Source: an uncultured Methanomicrobiales archaeon
GTDB taxonomy: Archaea; Thermoplasmatota; Thermoplasmata; Methanomassiliicoccales; Methanomethylophilaceae
Length of the DNA: 8,988 bases
Direction: 5' to 3'
Assembly (NCBI GenBank): GCA_937892275.1
Contig: CALAVG010000299.1
Coordinates: 1 to 8,988 of the forward strand
The position numbers were made by a program, and so were the translations under genes. The notes beneath the pieces were generated by a model. That model saw only the letters and a list, made by a program, of their open reading frames with translations, did not search any database and was not told the origin of the DNA. Below are positions 1 to 6,907 of the stretch, piece by piece (within the stretch, counting starts at the first letter, position 1; every line of letters begins with the position of its first letter).

Positions 1-2
1 AT

Positions 3-104
3 GGGCTTAGCGACCAGCGTGTTGGCGGGATGGTGGTCGCATCGATATCGCTGAACCGCAATCCCCTTGCAAATATGATAAAGGTTGATCCGGAGAGTTC
101 ATAG
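3..104 (+). CDS. Possible 3' end of a gene cut by the left window edge
   Basis: One frame is open from the left edge to a TAG at 102-104 and would encode about 33 residues, including the stretch RVGGMVVASISLNRNPLANM. The residue mix is plausible for the C-terminus of a real protein, but I do not recognise a family and the piece is too short to test by composition. Its first part coincides with the left arm of the inverted repeat at 5-25, which weakens the coding reading, because a repeat arm could give an open frame by accident. It could also be a degraded fragment or chance. Confidence 0.18.
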   Translation, partial: GLSDQRVGGMVVASISLNRNPLANMIKVDPESS

Positions 105-190
105 ACACTAGTGCAGGATCCAACCGCGTGGGCAAAATCATTACGGTCACTGCTCAAGCAAGATCGGTACCAACACGCTGGTCACTAAGC
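5..190. repeat. Imperfect 21-bp inverted repeat enclosing 144 bp
   Basis: The left arm at 5-25 reads GCTTAGCGACCAGCGTGTTGG. Its reverse complement recurs at 170-190 with 20 of 21 bases matching, including 14 consecutive bases. A match this long inside 190 bases is very unlikely by chance. Allowing one inserted base, the match may run on to the window edge. The layout, with arms about 20 bases long around a short non-coding core, resembles the ends of a miniature inverted-repeat element, but I see no target-site duplication because the left flank is cut. A related 15-base piece occurs at 2754-2768. Confidence 0.6.
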
Positions 191-277
191 TCCACAATAT
201 AAGACAAGGCAACTGGGTAAGAAACATCTGTGAGCAGATCTCTAATTAACGGTTGAACTGAATGATCTCCTAGATAG

Positions 278-285
278 TCTAATAA
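278..285 (+). promoter_or_regulatory. Candidate TATA box for the antiporter gene
   Basis: The AT-rich octamer TCTAATAA lies about 26 bases ahead of the ATG at 308, the spacing expected if the archaeal transcript starts at or near the start codon. No Shine-Dalgarno sequence precedes that ATG, which fits a leaderless message. The box itself is weak. Confidence 0.3.
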
Positions 286-307
286 GCACCATCCACATTC
301 ACCGTTG

Positions 308-1261
308 ATGTTTTGGATCGTGGCAAGTCTGATCGCAGGCGCAGCACTGCTCTATCTCGGTTCCGAATGGTTGGTGCGCGGTGGAAAGGGTCTCGCCTTG
401 AACTTCGGCATATCACCGTTCATCATCGGACTCACCATCCTCGCTTTCGGATCCTCCGCCCCGGAGGCCATAACATCCATTATCAGCGTGGACAATCCAT
501 CGATCATCATCGGTAACGTCGTCGGAAGCAACATCGCTAACATAGGGCTGGCCATCGGTATTGCTGCGATCGCAGGGCCCATGGTCGCCAAATATTCCAC
601 GATGCGTCAGGAACTGTGGACGATGCTCCTGGCTGCTATAGGTCTGTGCATCCTTGCGATCCTCGGAGACATAACCTGGATTGCAGGTATCGTCCTCATG
701 GCACTCCTGGGAGTATTTATCTATTACGTGTTCAGAGTGAAAGGTTCGGATGAGGAAGGCATGGAGGTCTATACCGAGGAGGTAACCGCCGATACCTTGA
801 GCACACCTGTTCTGACGTTGCTTGTCATCGTCGGCCTGCTCGCACTATACTTCGGAGCGAGATTCTTCGTGGACGGCGCAGTCGATCTGGCAGAGGTCCT
901 CGGAGTCCCCCAGCTCATCATCGGACTCGTGGTCGTCGCCATCGGAACATCCTTGCCTGAACTATGCATCAGCGTCCTTGCCGCATACCGCGGAGAGGCG
1001 GATATGGCCGTAGCGAACATCGTCGGAAGCAACATCTTCAACATCTTCTTCGTGCTGGGAATAGGTTCCCTAATCACAGACGTACCCATATCGGAATCGA
1101 TGCTAATGTTCCACCTGCCGGTCATGGTCATACTGAGCGTGGTCATGTTCCTTCTGGTCCGCTTCAGGAACAGGATGGACAGGAAATCCGGTGCCTTACT
1201 CCTCGCCATATACATCGCATACATCGCCATCATCTTCGCGAATCCCGATCTGATGATATGA
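308..1261 (+). CDS. Calcium/sodium antiporter, CaCA family (YrbG-like)
   Basis: Predicted membrane exchanger of 317 residues that couples Na+ or H+ flux to Ca2+ movement across the cell membrane. The two inverted alpha repeats that define the CaCA superfamily are plain: GSSAPE at residues 48-53 followed by GNVVGSN at 69-75, and GTSLPE at 213-218 followed by GSN at 240-242. The acidic residues of the SAPE and SLPE motifs are the known ion ligands. About ten hydrophobic segments surround an acidic linker near residue 150, as in the E. coli YrbG type, and the length matches that family. A TTG directly precedes the ATG at 308; I chose the ATG because the upstream spacing suits a leaderless transcript. 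The broken cstA gene follows 51 bases downstream on the same strand and may be co-transcribed. The physiological ion is inferred from the family. Confidence 0.93.
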   Translation: MFWIVASLIAGAALLYLGSEWLVRGGKGLALNFGISPFIIGLTILAFGSSAPEAITSIISVDNPSIIIGNVVGSNIANIGLAIGIAAIAGPMVAKYSTMRQELWTMLLAAIGLCILAILGDITWIAGIVLMALLGVFIYYVFRVKGSDEEGMEVYTEEVTADTLSTPVLTLLVIVGLLALYFGARFFVDGAVDLAEVLGVPQLIIGLVVVAIGTSLPELCISVLAAYRGEADMAVANIVGSNIFNIFFVLGIGSLITDVPISESMLMFHLPVMVILSVVMFLLVRFRNRMDRKSGALLLAIYIAYIAIIFANPDLMI

Positions 1262-1312
1262 GCGGGGGGATGTGACAAGTAACAGATATCGCGTTCCTCC
1301 ATCCTAATCCTC

Positions 1313-2729
1313 ATGTTGATGTTGGCCATATGTCTGGTATGCCTCTTGCTGGGCTATTTGATATATGGAAGATTCGTTGAGAGAATGGTCATCCCTTACC
1401 GTGCACCCACGCCGGCGGTGGATCATCCGGACGGGATGGATTACGTCCCGATGTCCAAGGCGAAGAACCACCTAATCCAACTTCTGAACATCGCTGGAAC
1501 GGGACCGATATTCGGCGCCTTAATGGGTGCCAAGTGGGGTCCGGTCGTTTTCATATGGATCGTCGCCGGTACCATCTTCGGCGGAGCTGTCCATGATTTT
1601 ATGTGCGGGATGATGTCCGAACGTTACAACGGAAAATCCGCTACAGGTCTGATAATCCATTTCATCGGGAAGAAATCAAAATACCCGGTTCTCATCCTCA
1701 TGGTCTTCGTGCTCATCATGGTCTCGGCCACATTCGCAAGGAGCGCCAGCGACCTCTTGGAGACGATCACAGGGATTCCCATGTTCGTATGGATCGTTGT
1801 GATACTGTTGTACTTCGTCATATCGACTATCTTACCAATTGACAAGGTCATCGGAAGAATCTATCCGGTTTTCGGAGTACTGCTGATCCTCATGGCCGCA
1901 GTGGTCATAAGCGGACTGATGATGGGAGGATACGAGTTCCCCTCGTTCACCTTGGATAACCTCCACCCTGACGGGACCGAGTTCTTCCCGGACATGTTCA
2001 TAACCGTGGCCTGCGGAGCCATCTCGGATTCCATGCCACCCAGTCACCCATGGTGGCCAGATGCATCAAGGACGAGAAGGACGGCCGCATGGTCTTCTAC
2101 GGCGCCATGGTCGTCGAATCCGTCATCGCGGTGCTCTGGGCCACTGCCGGAATGGCCTTCTTCCATGATACATCCGCCCTGGCGGAAGCGTTGAGCAACG
2201 GCGGTGCGTCCGGAGTGTCTACGACATAGCTGCGGGAGTGGCAGGCCCCGTAGGAGGGGCACTGGCGGTCATTGGTGTCATAATATGCCCGATCACCTCG
2301 GGAGATACCGCATTGCGTTCAACAAGGATGATAATCCAGGACGACAGAGGCTACTCCTCTTCGGACATCAGGAAGAGCATCATAATCACAGGGATCCTGA
2401 TAGTCCCCATAGTGATCTTATGCGCCACCGACTTCACCGTCCTTTGGAACTACTTCTCCTGGCTCAACCAGACCTTGGCATGCGTGATGCTCTGGGTTGC
2501 CACGATATTCATCCTGGCGTTCAACAAGAACAGATGGATGGCGATGTTCACCGCTGTCCCTGCGATGTTCATGACCATGGTGGTATCCGCATTCATCCTT
2601 CACTCGAACATCGGCCTGAGTCTGGATTACGACATATCGGTGATGATCTCGGTCCTGGTCACCGTGGCAGTGATACTGGTCTTCGTAAAGTACTATCTAA
2701 TCGACGGGAAGGCCAAGGAGATCGACTGA
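1313..2729 (+). pseudogene. cstA: Carbon starvation protein A (CstA), broken by two one-base losses
   Basis: Members of this family are multi-spanning membrane transporters for peptides or pyruvate. The frame from 1313 shows family hallmarks: NIAGTGPIFG at residues 59-68, HDFMCGMMSERYNGKS at 94-109, then GAIS at 235-238. There the frame breaks: the family continues GFHATQSP, which is read one frame over from 2029 (FHATQSPMVARC) and needs one G restored at about 2026-2027. A second loss near 2215-2217 (GTGTCTAC where GTGGTCTAC is expected) moves the frame again, and the rest, including the C-terminal 5TM-type region with SGDTALRSTRMI, is open to the TGA at 2727-2729. Restoring both bases gives about 472 residues, the size of the short prokaryotic CstA form. 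Everything else is intact, so this is either a very recent pseudogene or a good gene with sequence errors. Starts at 1313 or 1319 are equally possible; no ribosome binding site is seen. Confidence 0.88.
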
Positions 2730-2739
2730 ATCTGATATG

Positions 2740-2801
2740 AATTTCATAAACTTTGGAGCTTAGTGACCGAATTCGCTATCAGAATTTCGGTCTATGAAAT
2801 T
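2740..2801 (+). terminator. Nested inverted repeat after cstA, possible 3' end structure
   Basis: The outer arms AATTTCATA (2740-2748) and TATGAAATT (2793-2801) are perfectly complementary. Inside them GACCGAA (2765-2771) pairs with TTCGGTC (2786-2792). The structure starts 11 bases after the cstA stop, so a role in ending or protecting that transcript is plausible. There is no clean T-run directly after it. The segment 2754-2768 (TGGAGCTTAGTGACC) also matches the reverse strand of the right arm of the repeat at the window start, so a mobile-element origin is an alternative. The rest of the gap to 2965 is AT-rich and shows no gene. Confidence 0.4.
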
Positions 2802-2965
2802 AACGATGTTATGAACCATTGCCCTAGTCGTAGCGGCTCCATTTGTAAAAAGGTTCAATTTTTTAGCCGAACCATAAAATTAGGGTGCTGTCTTTAAATA
2901 TAATGAGTGAAAAATGTTCGGATTTACTAAAAAATTGACGAAAATACTGATCAAAATTAGATTGG

Positions 2966-2975
2966 TTTTATATAC
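2966..2975 (+). promoter_or_regulatory. TATA box for the ferredoxin gene
   Basis: TTTTATATAC is a near-ideal archaeal TATA box. It would place the transcription start at about 2995-3000, leaving a short leader that carries the Shine-Dalgarno site TGAGGT at 2997-3002, 7 bases ahead of the ATG at 3010. It separates the ferredoxin from the upstream cstA region as its own transcription unit. Confidence 0.6.
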
Positions 2976-3009
2976 TTAACAGGGGTAAGCCTGCATTGAG
3001 GTTATTGAA

Positions 3010-3171
3010 ATGCCTACAGTCAAAGAAGCAGATTGTGTCGCATGCGGAGCATGCGTGGACGCTTGCCCTTCGAACGCCATCACCGTCGGAGACGTCGCGG
3101 TCATCAACGCCGCTGCCTGTACCGACTGCGGTGCATGCATCAGCGAGTGCCCTGCAGGTGCAATCGAGTGA
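3010..3171 (+). CDS. 2[4Fe-4S] ferredoxin, 53 residues
   Basis: Small cytoplasmic electron carrier of the clostridial type, used by anaerobes and methanogens as a low-potential donor. Both cluster motifs are complete: CVACGACVDACP with cysteines 9, 12, 15 and 19, and CTDCGACISECP with cysteines 37, 40, 43 and 47. The fourth cysteine of each motif joins the cluster of the other half, as is usual in this fold. The two halves are related by internal duplication, with SNAITVGDVAVINAAA between them. The protein has no extra domain or membrane segment and its length is standard for the family. The start is supported by TGAGGT 7 bases upstream. A TATA box precedes it and a perfect hairpin follows 7 bases after the stop, so it appears to be monocistronic. 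Its redox partner cannot be told from the neighbours. Confidence 0.95.
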   Translation: MPTVKEADCVACGACVDACPSNAITVGDVAVINAAACTDCGACISECPAGAIE

Positions 3172-3178
3172 GCCTAAC

Positions 3179-3205
3179 AGCGGCAACCCCCCGTTGCCGC
3201 TTCTT
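3179..3205 (+). terminator. Hairpin terminator after the ferredoxin gene
   Basis: A perfect 9-bp stem (AGCGGCAAC at 3179-3187 with GTTGCCGCT at 3193-3201) encloses a CCCCC loop and is followed by the T-rich TCTTA. It lies 7 bases after the stop codon, as expected for an intrinsic-type terminator or a 3'-end stabilising stem. Confidence 0.7.
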
Positions 3206-3792
3206 AGAAAACCGTTTAAGCTCCTTTTCTTCCATTCTCATTGCATTCTGAACAGATGTTGCAGTTCAAGCGTGTTCATTCCGAAGTTGGATTATTCGAT
3301 ACCTCTTCTTAGTTCCGTGGCCATGTCGGATACGAGTCTCGATCCGAGGAAACTTAGTCTAAGAGTTTATTACAATTCTTGTTTAGATGTCTTGACTGTC
3401 GGGTAATTACTCTTTGTTCTCTTTGGATCATGGTTAGTCTGCACTATACTTTCTATGAGTGCCCCGATAGAAGAAGTATCGTATTTATTGACCATTGCCT
3501 ATGATCTCAAAGATGGCCAAAAAATGCTCTCTTGAGGCACTTTCCGACGATTTCGAGGTACTTTTCCGAAGGGTCGAAAAAAAGTGGCAATAATGCGTCG
3601 TTTAGTACACCCTTTTTGATGCAAATAATGGGTTTTTTAGTTGATATTCGGGAGACCGTTATTGACATAAACAGAGGGCTTTTTGGGCTTGAAATGCGTT
3701 CTAAGGATGCAAAAACGGTCATTTCAAATATAATGTACATTATTGTTCATTTTAGCCTAAAATTCCTTGCTTTACAGTTTCAACTTTATTAA
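3206..3792. other. Gene-poor stretch with short palindromes and a 21-base repeat
   Basis: I find no convincing gene here. The two longest open frames (3532-3792 + and 3507-3740 -) overlap each other, lack ribosome binding sites and have no recognisable motif. Small structures are visible: CGGAT-A-CGAG-T-CTCG-ATCCG at 3327-3346; CTTAG-T-CTAAG at 3353-3363; a two-unit tandem repeat at 3534-3575 (GAGGCACTTTCCGA, then GAGGTACTTTTCCGA 21 bases later); and a perfect 14-bp palindrome ATAATGTACATTAT at 3730-3743. The stretch may be a decayed gene or a non-coding RNA locus, but nothing seen decides this. Confidence 0.5.
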
Positions 3793-3796
3793 TTTA

Positions 3797-4056
3797 GTAT
3801 ATTAAGCTATTTGCTTAATTAGTAAAGTTAAATTCTAAAAACAGCTTGCACTAAATGTTTAATCTTTAAAATTTAATGTAATAAAGCATTTAGCTTAATT
3901 AACAAAGAGTATTCAATAGCACCTCGTGTTGGTTTGATAAAAATTATACTAATTAAGCTATCAACTTAATTAATAATAGGCATACCAAAAAACTGCAGGA
4001 ATGAGAGTAATGGTTCAATAATAATTAATGTAGTAAATGTATCAGTTTAATTAATT
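3797..4056. repeat. Four diverged palindromic repeats, 71-81 bases apart
   Basis: Units of about 30 bases centre on ATTAAGC-5 bases-GCTTAAT followed by TAATAA or similar. Unit 1 has perfect arms at 3801-3807 and 3813-3819; unit 2 has arms at 3881-3887 and 3893-3899 with one mismatch; unit 3 at 3952-3958 and 3964-3970 with one mismatch; unit 4, at about 4033-4051, keeps the TATCA centre of unit 3 and the TTTAATTAATT tail but its left arm has decayed. The five-base centres begin at 3808, 3888, 3959 and 4040. Sequences between units do not match one another. The array ends 13 bases before the stop codon of the - strand helical gene. It could be a set of protein-binding sites, a remnant of an iteron-type origin, or a decayed repeat family. 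Confidence 0.5.
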
Positions 4057-4068
4057 GCAAATGTTCAA

Positions 4069-4791
4069 TCACAGGCCGAATTGAGAGGAAACAAGTATCT
4101 GAGCGTAGAGCAGATCCAATCTATCGCTGCTCTTCTCCTCGAAGGATTCCAATCCTTCCTTTATCTCCGGAGGATAATCCGGCATGAACAGTTTGTTGAA
4201 GTCATCGGGCGAGACTCTGTTCAATGCATCGACATGTTCGCAGAGCTCGCGCACGGACATCTGCTTCGACAGATGGATCTTCTTCAGTATGCTGCACTCG
4301 TCGAGCATGCACCCGGCATAATCCGCAGCGGAACCATAGGGAAGCTCCTCCACATTCATCATCATTTTACAGCGTGCCTTCGCGTCTGTGAATACTGTGG
4401 TGAGCAATTGAAGCTTTGAGAAATCCGAATAGGTGACTAGCTGCTCTCCGGTGAGGATGTCTTTGGCTAACGCCTTGGACCTGATCATGCGGCAATAGAA
4501 ATCGATACCCGTGTTGCAGTAGAATATGAATGCGCCTTCAGTACGCATATCCGACTCGGACAGGCTGGAGAGGTAATGCTCATACACATCCATAGGAATG
4601 GTGATCTGATGAGGCGACAGGATCTCGAGATCTTCGTCCAGGTTCCTGAAGTCATTATCAGATATCCTAAGCATTGCCCTGCATCTAAGGGCATCAAGTT
4701 CCAATTGCGACGCGACGGCAGATTTCAATGCGATCGGCAGGGATTCCATCGAGGAATAGATGGACATCTCCAATTCTTTGCGCAGTAGCAC
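4069..4791 (-). CDS. Unrecognised helical protein, probably the C-terminal part of a split gene
   Basis: This frame gives 240 residues from a GTG at 4791 or 232 from the ATG at 4767. I do not recognise the family. It is rich in Leu, Ser, Asp, Glu and Met, appears mainly alpha-helical and soluble, and has scattered cysteines but no paired metal motif, signal peptide or membrane segment. The same frame stays open upstream of the GTG to about 4836 with protein-like content (DELIYSADECIIRDVL), overlapping the end of the frame at 4827-5219, and it offers no ATG or GTG there. Restoring one G near 4832 (ATGATGAGC to ATGATGGAGC) joins the two frames into a single 383-residue protein. I therefore regard the GTG start as an artefact of a one-base loss. 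A segment near residue 67 (IPMDVYEHYL) resembles one in the upstream frame (LPPKLYAEYL), hinting at a repeated domain. Confidence 0.7.
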   Translation of the reverse strand: MLLRKELEMSIYSSMESLPIALKSAVASQLELDALRCRAMLRISDNDFRNLDEDLEILSPHQITIPMDVYEHYLSSLSESDMRTEGAFIFYCNTGIDFYCRMIRSKALAKDILTGEQLVTYSDFSKLQLLTTVFTDAKARCKMMMNVEELPYGSAADYAGCMLDECSILKKIHLSKQMSVRELCEHVDALNRVSPDDFNKLFMPDYPPEIKEGLESFEEKSSDRLDLLYAQILVSSQFGL

Positions 4792-4826
4792 ATCCCGAAT
4801 GATGATACACTCATCTGCGGAATAGA

Positions 4827-5219
4827 TCAGCTCATCATCTCCCTGACCTTAGTGATGTTCTTCTTGAGGTCCACGATATACGAGTGGGTGATCTTCTCGT
4901 TGATACGTTCCTTCGGATCGATCTCTCTCAGGTATTCAGCATAGAGCTTTGGAGGAAGCTCACTGTCCGCGGTGAGCATCATCAGATCCTCGTTCAGACC
5001 GTTCTCGAAATAGGAGAAGTCCTCGGCATAGTAATGCAGCGCCATGTCGTAGTAACGCCACTCGATATCGGTGTAGGTCTGGAGTTCAGTGTAGACCTTC
5101 TCACGGGATGGGTTCTCTACGGACCTCATCGCGAATAGTTCATGCTCTTCGAGTTTCCTGGTCGCCCCTGCACGGAACATTTCGACCAGTTTTTCCTTGC
5201 TCACAGGCTTGTTATTCAT
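4827..5219 (-). CDS. Unrecognised helical protein, probably the N-terminal part of the same split gene
   Basis: This frame gives 130 residues from the ATG at 5219, beginning MNNKPVSKEKLVEMFRAG and ending in VREMMS at a TGA at 4827-4829. It is acidic, rich in Tyr and Glu, apparently helical and soluble. I recognise no family. The end is suspicious: the reading continues naturally as REMMELIYSADECII if one G is restored, which leads straight into the 4069-4791 frame. No strong Shine-Dalgarno site precedes the ATG; a TATA-like element about 40 bases upstream would give a short leader. The gene is divergent from the HAD phosphatase across 127 bases. If it is a genuine separate protein, its stop would overlap the coding region downstream, as in coupled pairs. 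Function unknown. Confidence 0.72.
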   Translation of the reverse strand: MNNKPVSKEKLVEMFRAGATRKLEEHELFAMRSVENPSREKVYTELQTYTDIEWRYYDMALHYYAEDFSYFENGLNEDLMMLTADSELPPKLYAEYLREIDPKERINEKITHSYIVDLKKNITKVREMMS

Positions 5220-5258
5220 TATATCATTATTAATTTAGGTGATTACTTAACTAACGTA

Positions 5259-5268
5259 ATTATTATAC
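5259..5268 (-). promoter_or_regulatory. Candidate TATA box for the split helical gene
   Basis: On the - strand this reads GTATAATAAT, about 40 bases ahead of the ATG at 5219. It would start transcription at about 5233, leaving a leader of some 14 bases. The surrounding bases are AT-rich, so other placements are possible. Confidence 0.35.
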
Positions 5269-5317
5269 ACCAATCAGAATCTCCTCTTACACTTGGCCCA
5301 AAACATGGTATTCAACA

Positions 5318-5325
5318 TTTTTAAG
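5318..5325 (+). promoter_or_regulatory. Candidate TATA box for the HAD phosphatase gene
   Basis: TTTTTAAG is centred about 26 bases before the ATG at 5347. No Shine-Dalgarno sequence precedes that ATG, so a leaderless transcript is the simplest reading. Confidence 0.4.
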
Positions 5326-5346
5326 TGGTATTGTTTCTCCATTTTC

Positions 5347-6000
5347 ATGGCCAACGTGAAACTGGTGATATTCGACCTTGACGGTACGCTGAACAACTCG
5401 GCGCAGACCATCAAGTACTGTTTCCGTCGCACCGGCGAATACTACGGTAAATACGATATCTCAGAGGAATGTCTCGATACCGGCCTTACAGGACCTTTCG
5501 ATGTGAACATCTCCAAAGTGCTGGAGTTGAAGCCCGATCAGGTAGGCGAGGCCATAAGGAGATACGTTGTGCACTTCGAAGAGCAATCACCCCGGATGTC
5601 GGAGCTCTTTCCAGGTTCCACGGAGACCATACTTTATCTCAAGGAGCACGGATGCAAGATCGGCCTCGCAACGATGATGGTGGAATCCTATGCCGTTGCA
5701 ATCCTGAGGCATTACGGGATACTGGAGCTCTTCGACTCTGTGCACGGGACAACGGATGACTTCAGATACGGCAAGGAGGACCTTATCAGGTTCTGCCTCA
5801 TAGACACCGGCCTGAATGCAGAGGATGCCATAATGGTCGGTGACGGCCAGGACGATCACAGGGCCGCGAAGGTAGCAGGCACAAGGTTCGTCGCTGCATT
5901 GTACGGGTTCGGTCTCGACAAGGAATACTGCATCGAGAACGACATACCGGGTATATCCGACGTATCGGAGCTGAAGGATCTTATCAATCAACTATCCTGA
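5347..6000 (+). CDS. HAD-superfamily hydrolase, phosphoglycolate phosphatase-like
   Basis: Predicted soluble phosphatase of 217 residues that forms a phospho-aspartate intermediate. All four HAD motifs are present: DLDGT with the nucleophile Asp10 and acid/base Asp12, Thr109 in GLAT for motif II, Lys143 in RYGKED for motif III, and GDGQDD at 165-170 for motif IV. The helical insert between motifs I and II (about residues 18-85) is a C1-type cap, as in Gph and related sugar-phosphate phosphatases; the substrate cannot be read from sequence. An upstream in-frame TTG at 5293 would add 18 hydrophobic residues, but the ATG at 5347 places the first strand right at the N-terminus, as family members usually do, and has a TATA-like box at the right spacing. 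It diverges from the helical gene, and its last 17 bases overlap the tail of the protease gene on the other strand. Confidence 0.92.
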   Translation: MANVKLVIFDLDGTLNNSAQTIKYCFRRTGEYYGKYDISEECLDTGLTGPFDVNISKVLELKPDQVGEAIRRYVVHFEEQSPRMSELFPGSTETILYLKEHGCKIGLATMMVESYAVAILRHYGILELFDSVHGTTDDFRYGKEDLIRFCLIDTGLNAEDAIMVGDGQDDHRAAKVAGTRFVAALYGFGLDKEYCIENDIPGISDVSELKDLINQLS

Positions 6001-6865
6001 ATCCGGATTCGTCCCCTTCTTTGAAGTATCTTATTCCCCTCTTCTCCATCATCTCGAAAAGCGTTGAGACGTGTAGACCTACACCTATGTTGAGGAACTG
6101 GTTCTCAATATACTTCTGACCATCAAGTTCAGCAGTGGGATGGAAACCCATGGGCCTGTGCTCGGTGAAGATCTGCATACCGAAGATGCGTCCGTCCCTG
6201 TCGAATATGGGCCCTCCGGAATGTCCTTTGAGGGCTGGGGTGGTGACCTCGATGTATTTGATCGTGCACGATCCGTCAGCTGATTTGCCCTTGTTATCCA
6301 TGTGTGCATATAATCCGTCCATTGGGTAGAACAGATTCTCCACGACAAGCTTCGGGATACGGAACGCCTTGGGTCCGTCGAGGAACTCGGGTGTGAAGTC
6401 GATGAACGGGAAACCGCCGCGGCATACGCTGGTGCCTATGCGCATATGGTCCGGATCGGCGAATATGGGGTATTCGGTCACCCATGATGGATCGAAGGGC
6501 TCCAGCTTACCTATTGCAATGTCAGCCTGACGGTTGATCATCACGTTGTTGACCCTGACTCCGTCCCATCCCCACCAGAACGAATGGTTGGTGATAAGTT
6601 CCTTGTCGATCTTGATCTCGGAAGAGGGTGATTTGCTGTTCTGAGATCTGGCGCTATTGATGCCTTTGATCTCCTCGATCTTCTTCATATCGTTCTGGAA
6701 TTTGAAGAAGGAATCGAAGATGTGCGCCGCTGTGATCATCCAGCCGTCGGAATTGACGACTATCATGGAACCCACATCGGTATGTAGCGTTCCATCATAG
6801 CGACGGATGGATATCGCAACGGGGCGGGTGTATTTCATTACCTTCTGGCAGGCATCAGCGAACAT
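5984..6865 (-). CDS. Trypsin-like serine protease (Trypsin_2/S1C-like), no PDZ domain
   Basis: Predicted protease of 293 residues. Numbered from the alternative upstream ATG at 6889, the triad is His56 in ITAAH, Asp123 in ADIAIGKLEP and Ser224 in GHSGGP; subtract 8 for the start used here. The order and spacing fit the chymotrypsin fold of HtrA-like enzymes. About 65 residues separate His and Asp, including a Ser/Lys-rich linker and an aromatic WWGWDG patch, which is longer than in compact relatives. There is no signal peptide, membrane anchor or PDZ domain, so a cytoplasmic role is inferred. I chose the ATG at 6865 because GGAGG lies 4 bases ahead of it; the upstream ATG would place this site inside the coding region. 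It is the last gene of the four-gene operon, 42 bases after hpt, and overlaps the HAD gene tail to tail by 17 bases. Its substrate is unknown. Confidence 0.87.
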   Translation of the reverse strand: MFADACQKVMKYTRPVAISIRRYDGTLHTDVGSMIVVNSDGWMITAAHIFDSFFKFQNDMKKIEEIKGINSARSQNSKSPSSEIKIDKELITNHSFWWGWDGVRVNNVMINRQADIAIGKLEPFDPSWVTEYPIFADPDHMRIGTSVCRGGFPFIDFTPEFLDGPKAFRIPKLVVENLFYPMDGLYAHMDNKGKSADGSCTIKYIEVTTPALKGHSGGPIFDRDGRIFGMQIFTEHRPMGFHPTAELDGQKYIENQFLNIGVGLHVSTLFEMMEKRGIRYFKEGDESGFRIVD

Positions 6866-6869
6866 GTTT

Positions 6870-6874
6870 CCTCC
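6870..6874 (-). promoter_or_regulatory. Shine-Dalgarno site that sets the protease start
   Basis: On the - strand GGAGG is followed by AAAC and the ATG at 6865. It favours this start over the ATG at 6889, for which no such site is seen. The first eight codons of the longer reading (MEIRYGGN) are largely the translation of this site. Confidence 0.6.
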
Positions 6875-6907
6875 GTATCTGATCTCCATAAATAACGTTT
6901 TCAGACG

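Noticed and set aside
769..1329. Open frame of 186 codons on the - strand
   Set aside because: It lies opposite the well-supported antiporter gene, and its Met/Thr/Ser-rich content is what the reverse of such a membrane protein gives.
2194..2740. Separate genes in the second half of cstA, including the overlapping frame 2204-2740
   Set aside because: The conserved CstA reading passes through this region with two one-base corrections; the His/Arg-rich overlapping frame is a shadow.
3507..3792. Overlapping open frames on both strands in the gene-poor stretch
   Set aside because: They overlap each other, lack ribosome binding sites and motifs, and can arise by chance; I cannot support either as a gene.
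3797..4056. CRISPR array
   Set aside because: Units are only about 30 bases of strongly diverged AT-rich palindrome with uneven spacing, CRISPR repeats are near-identical, and no cas gene is nearby.
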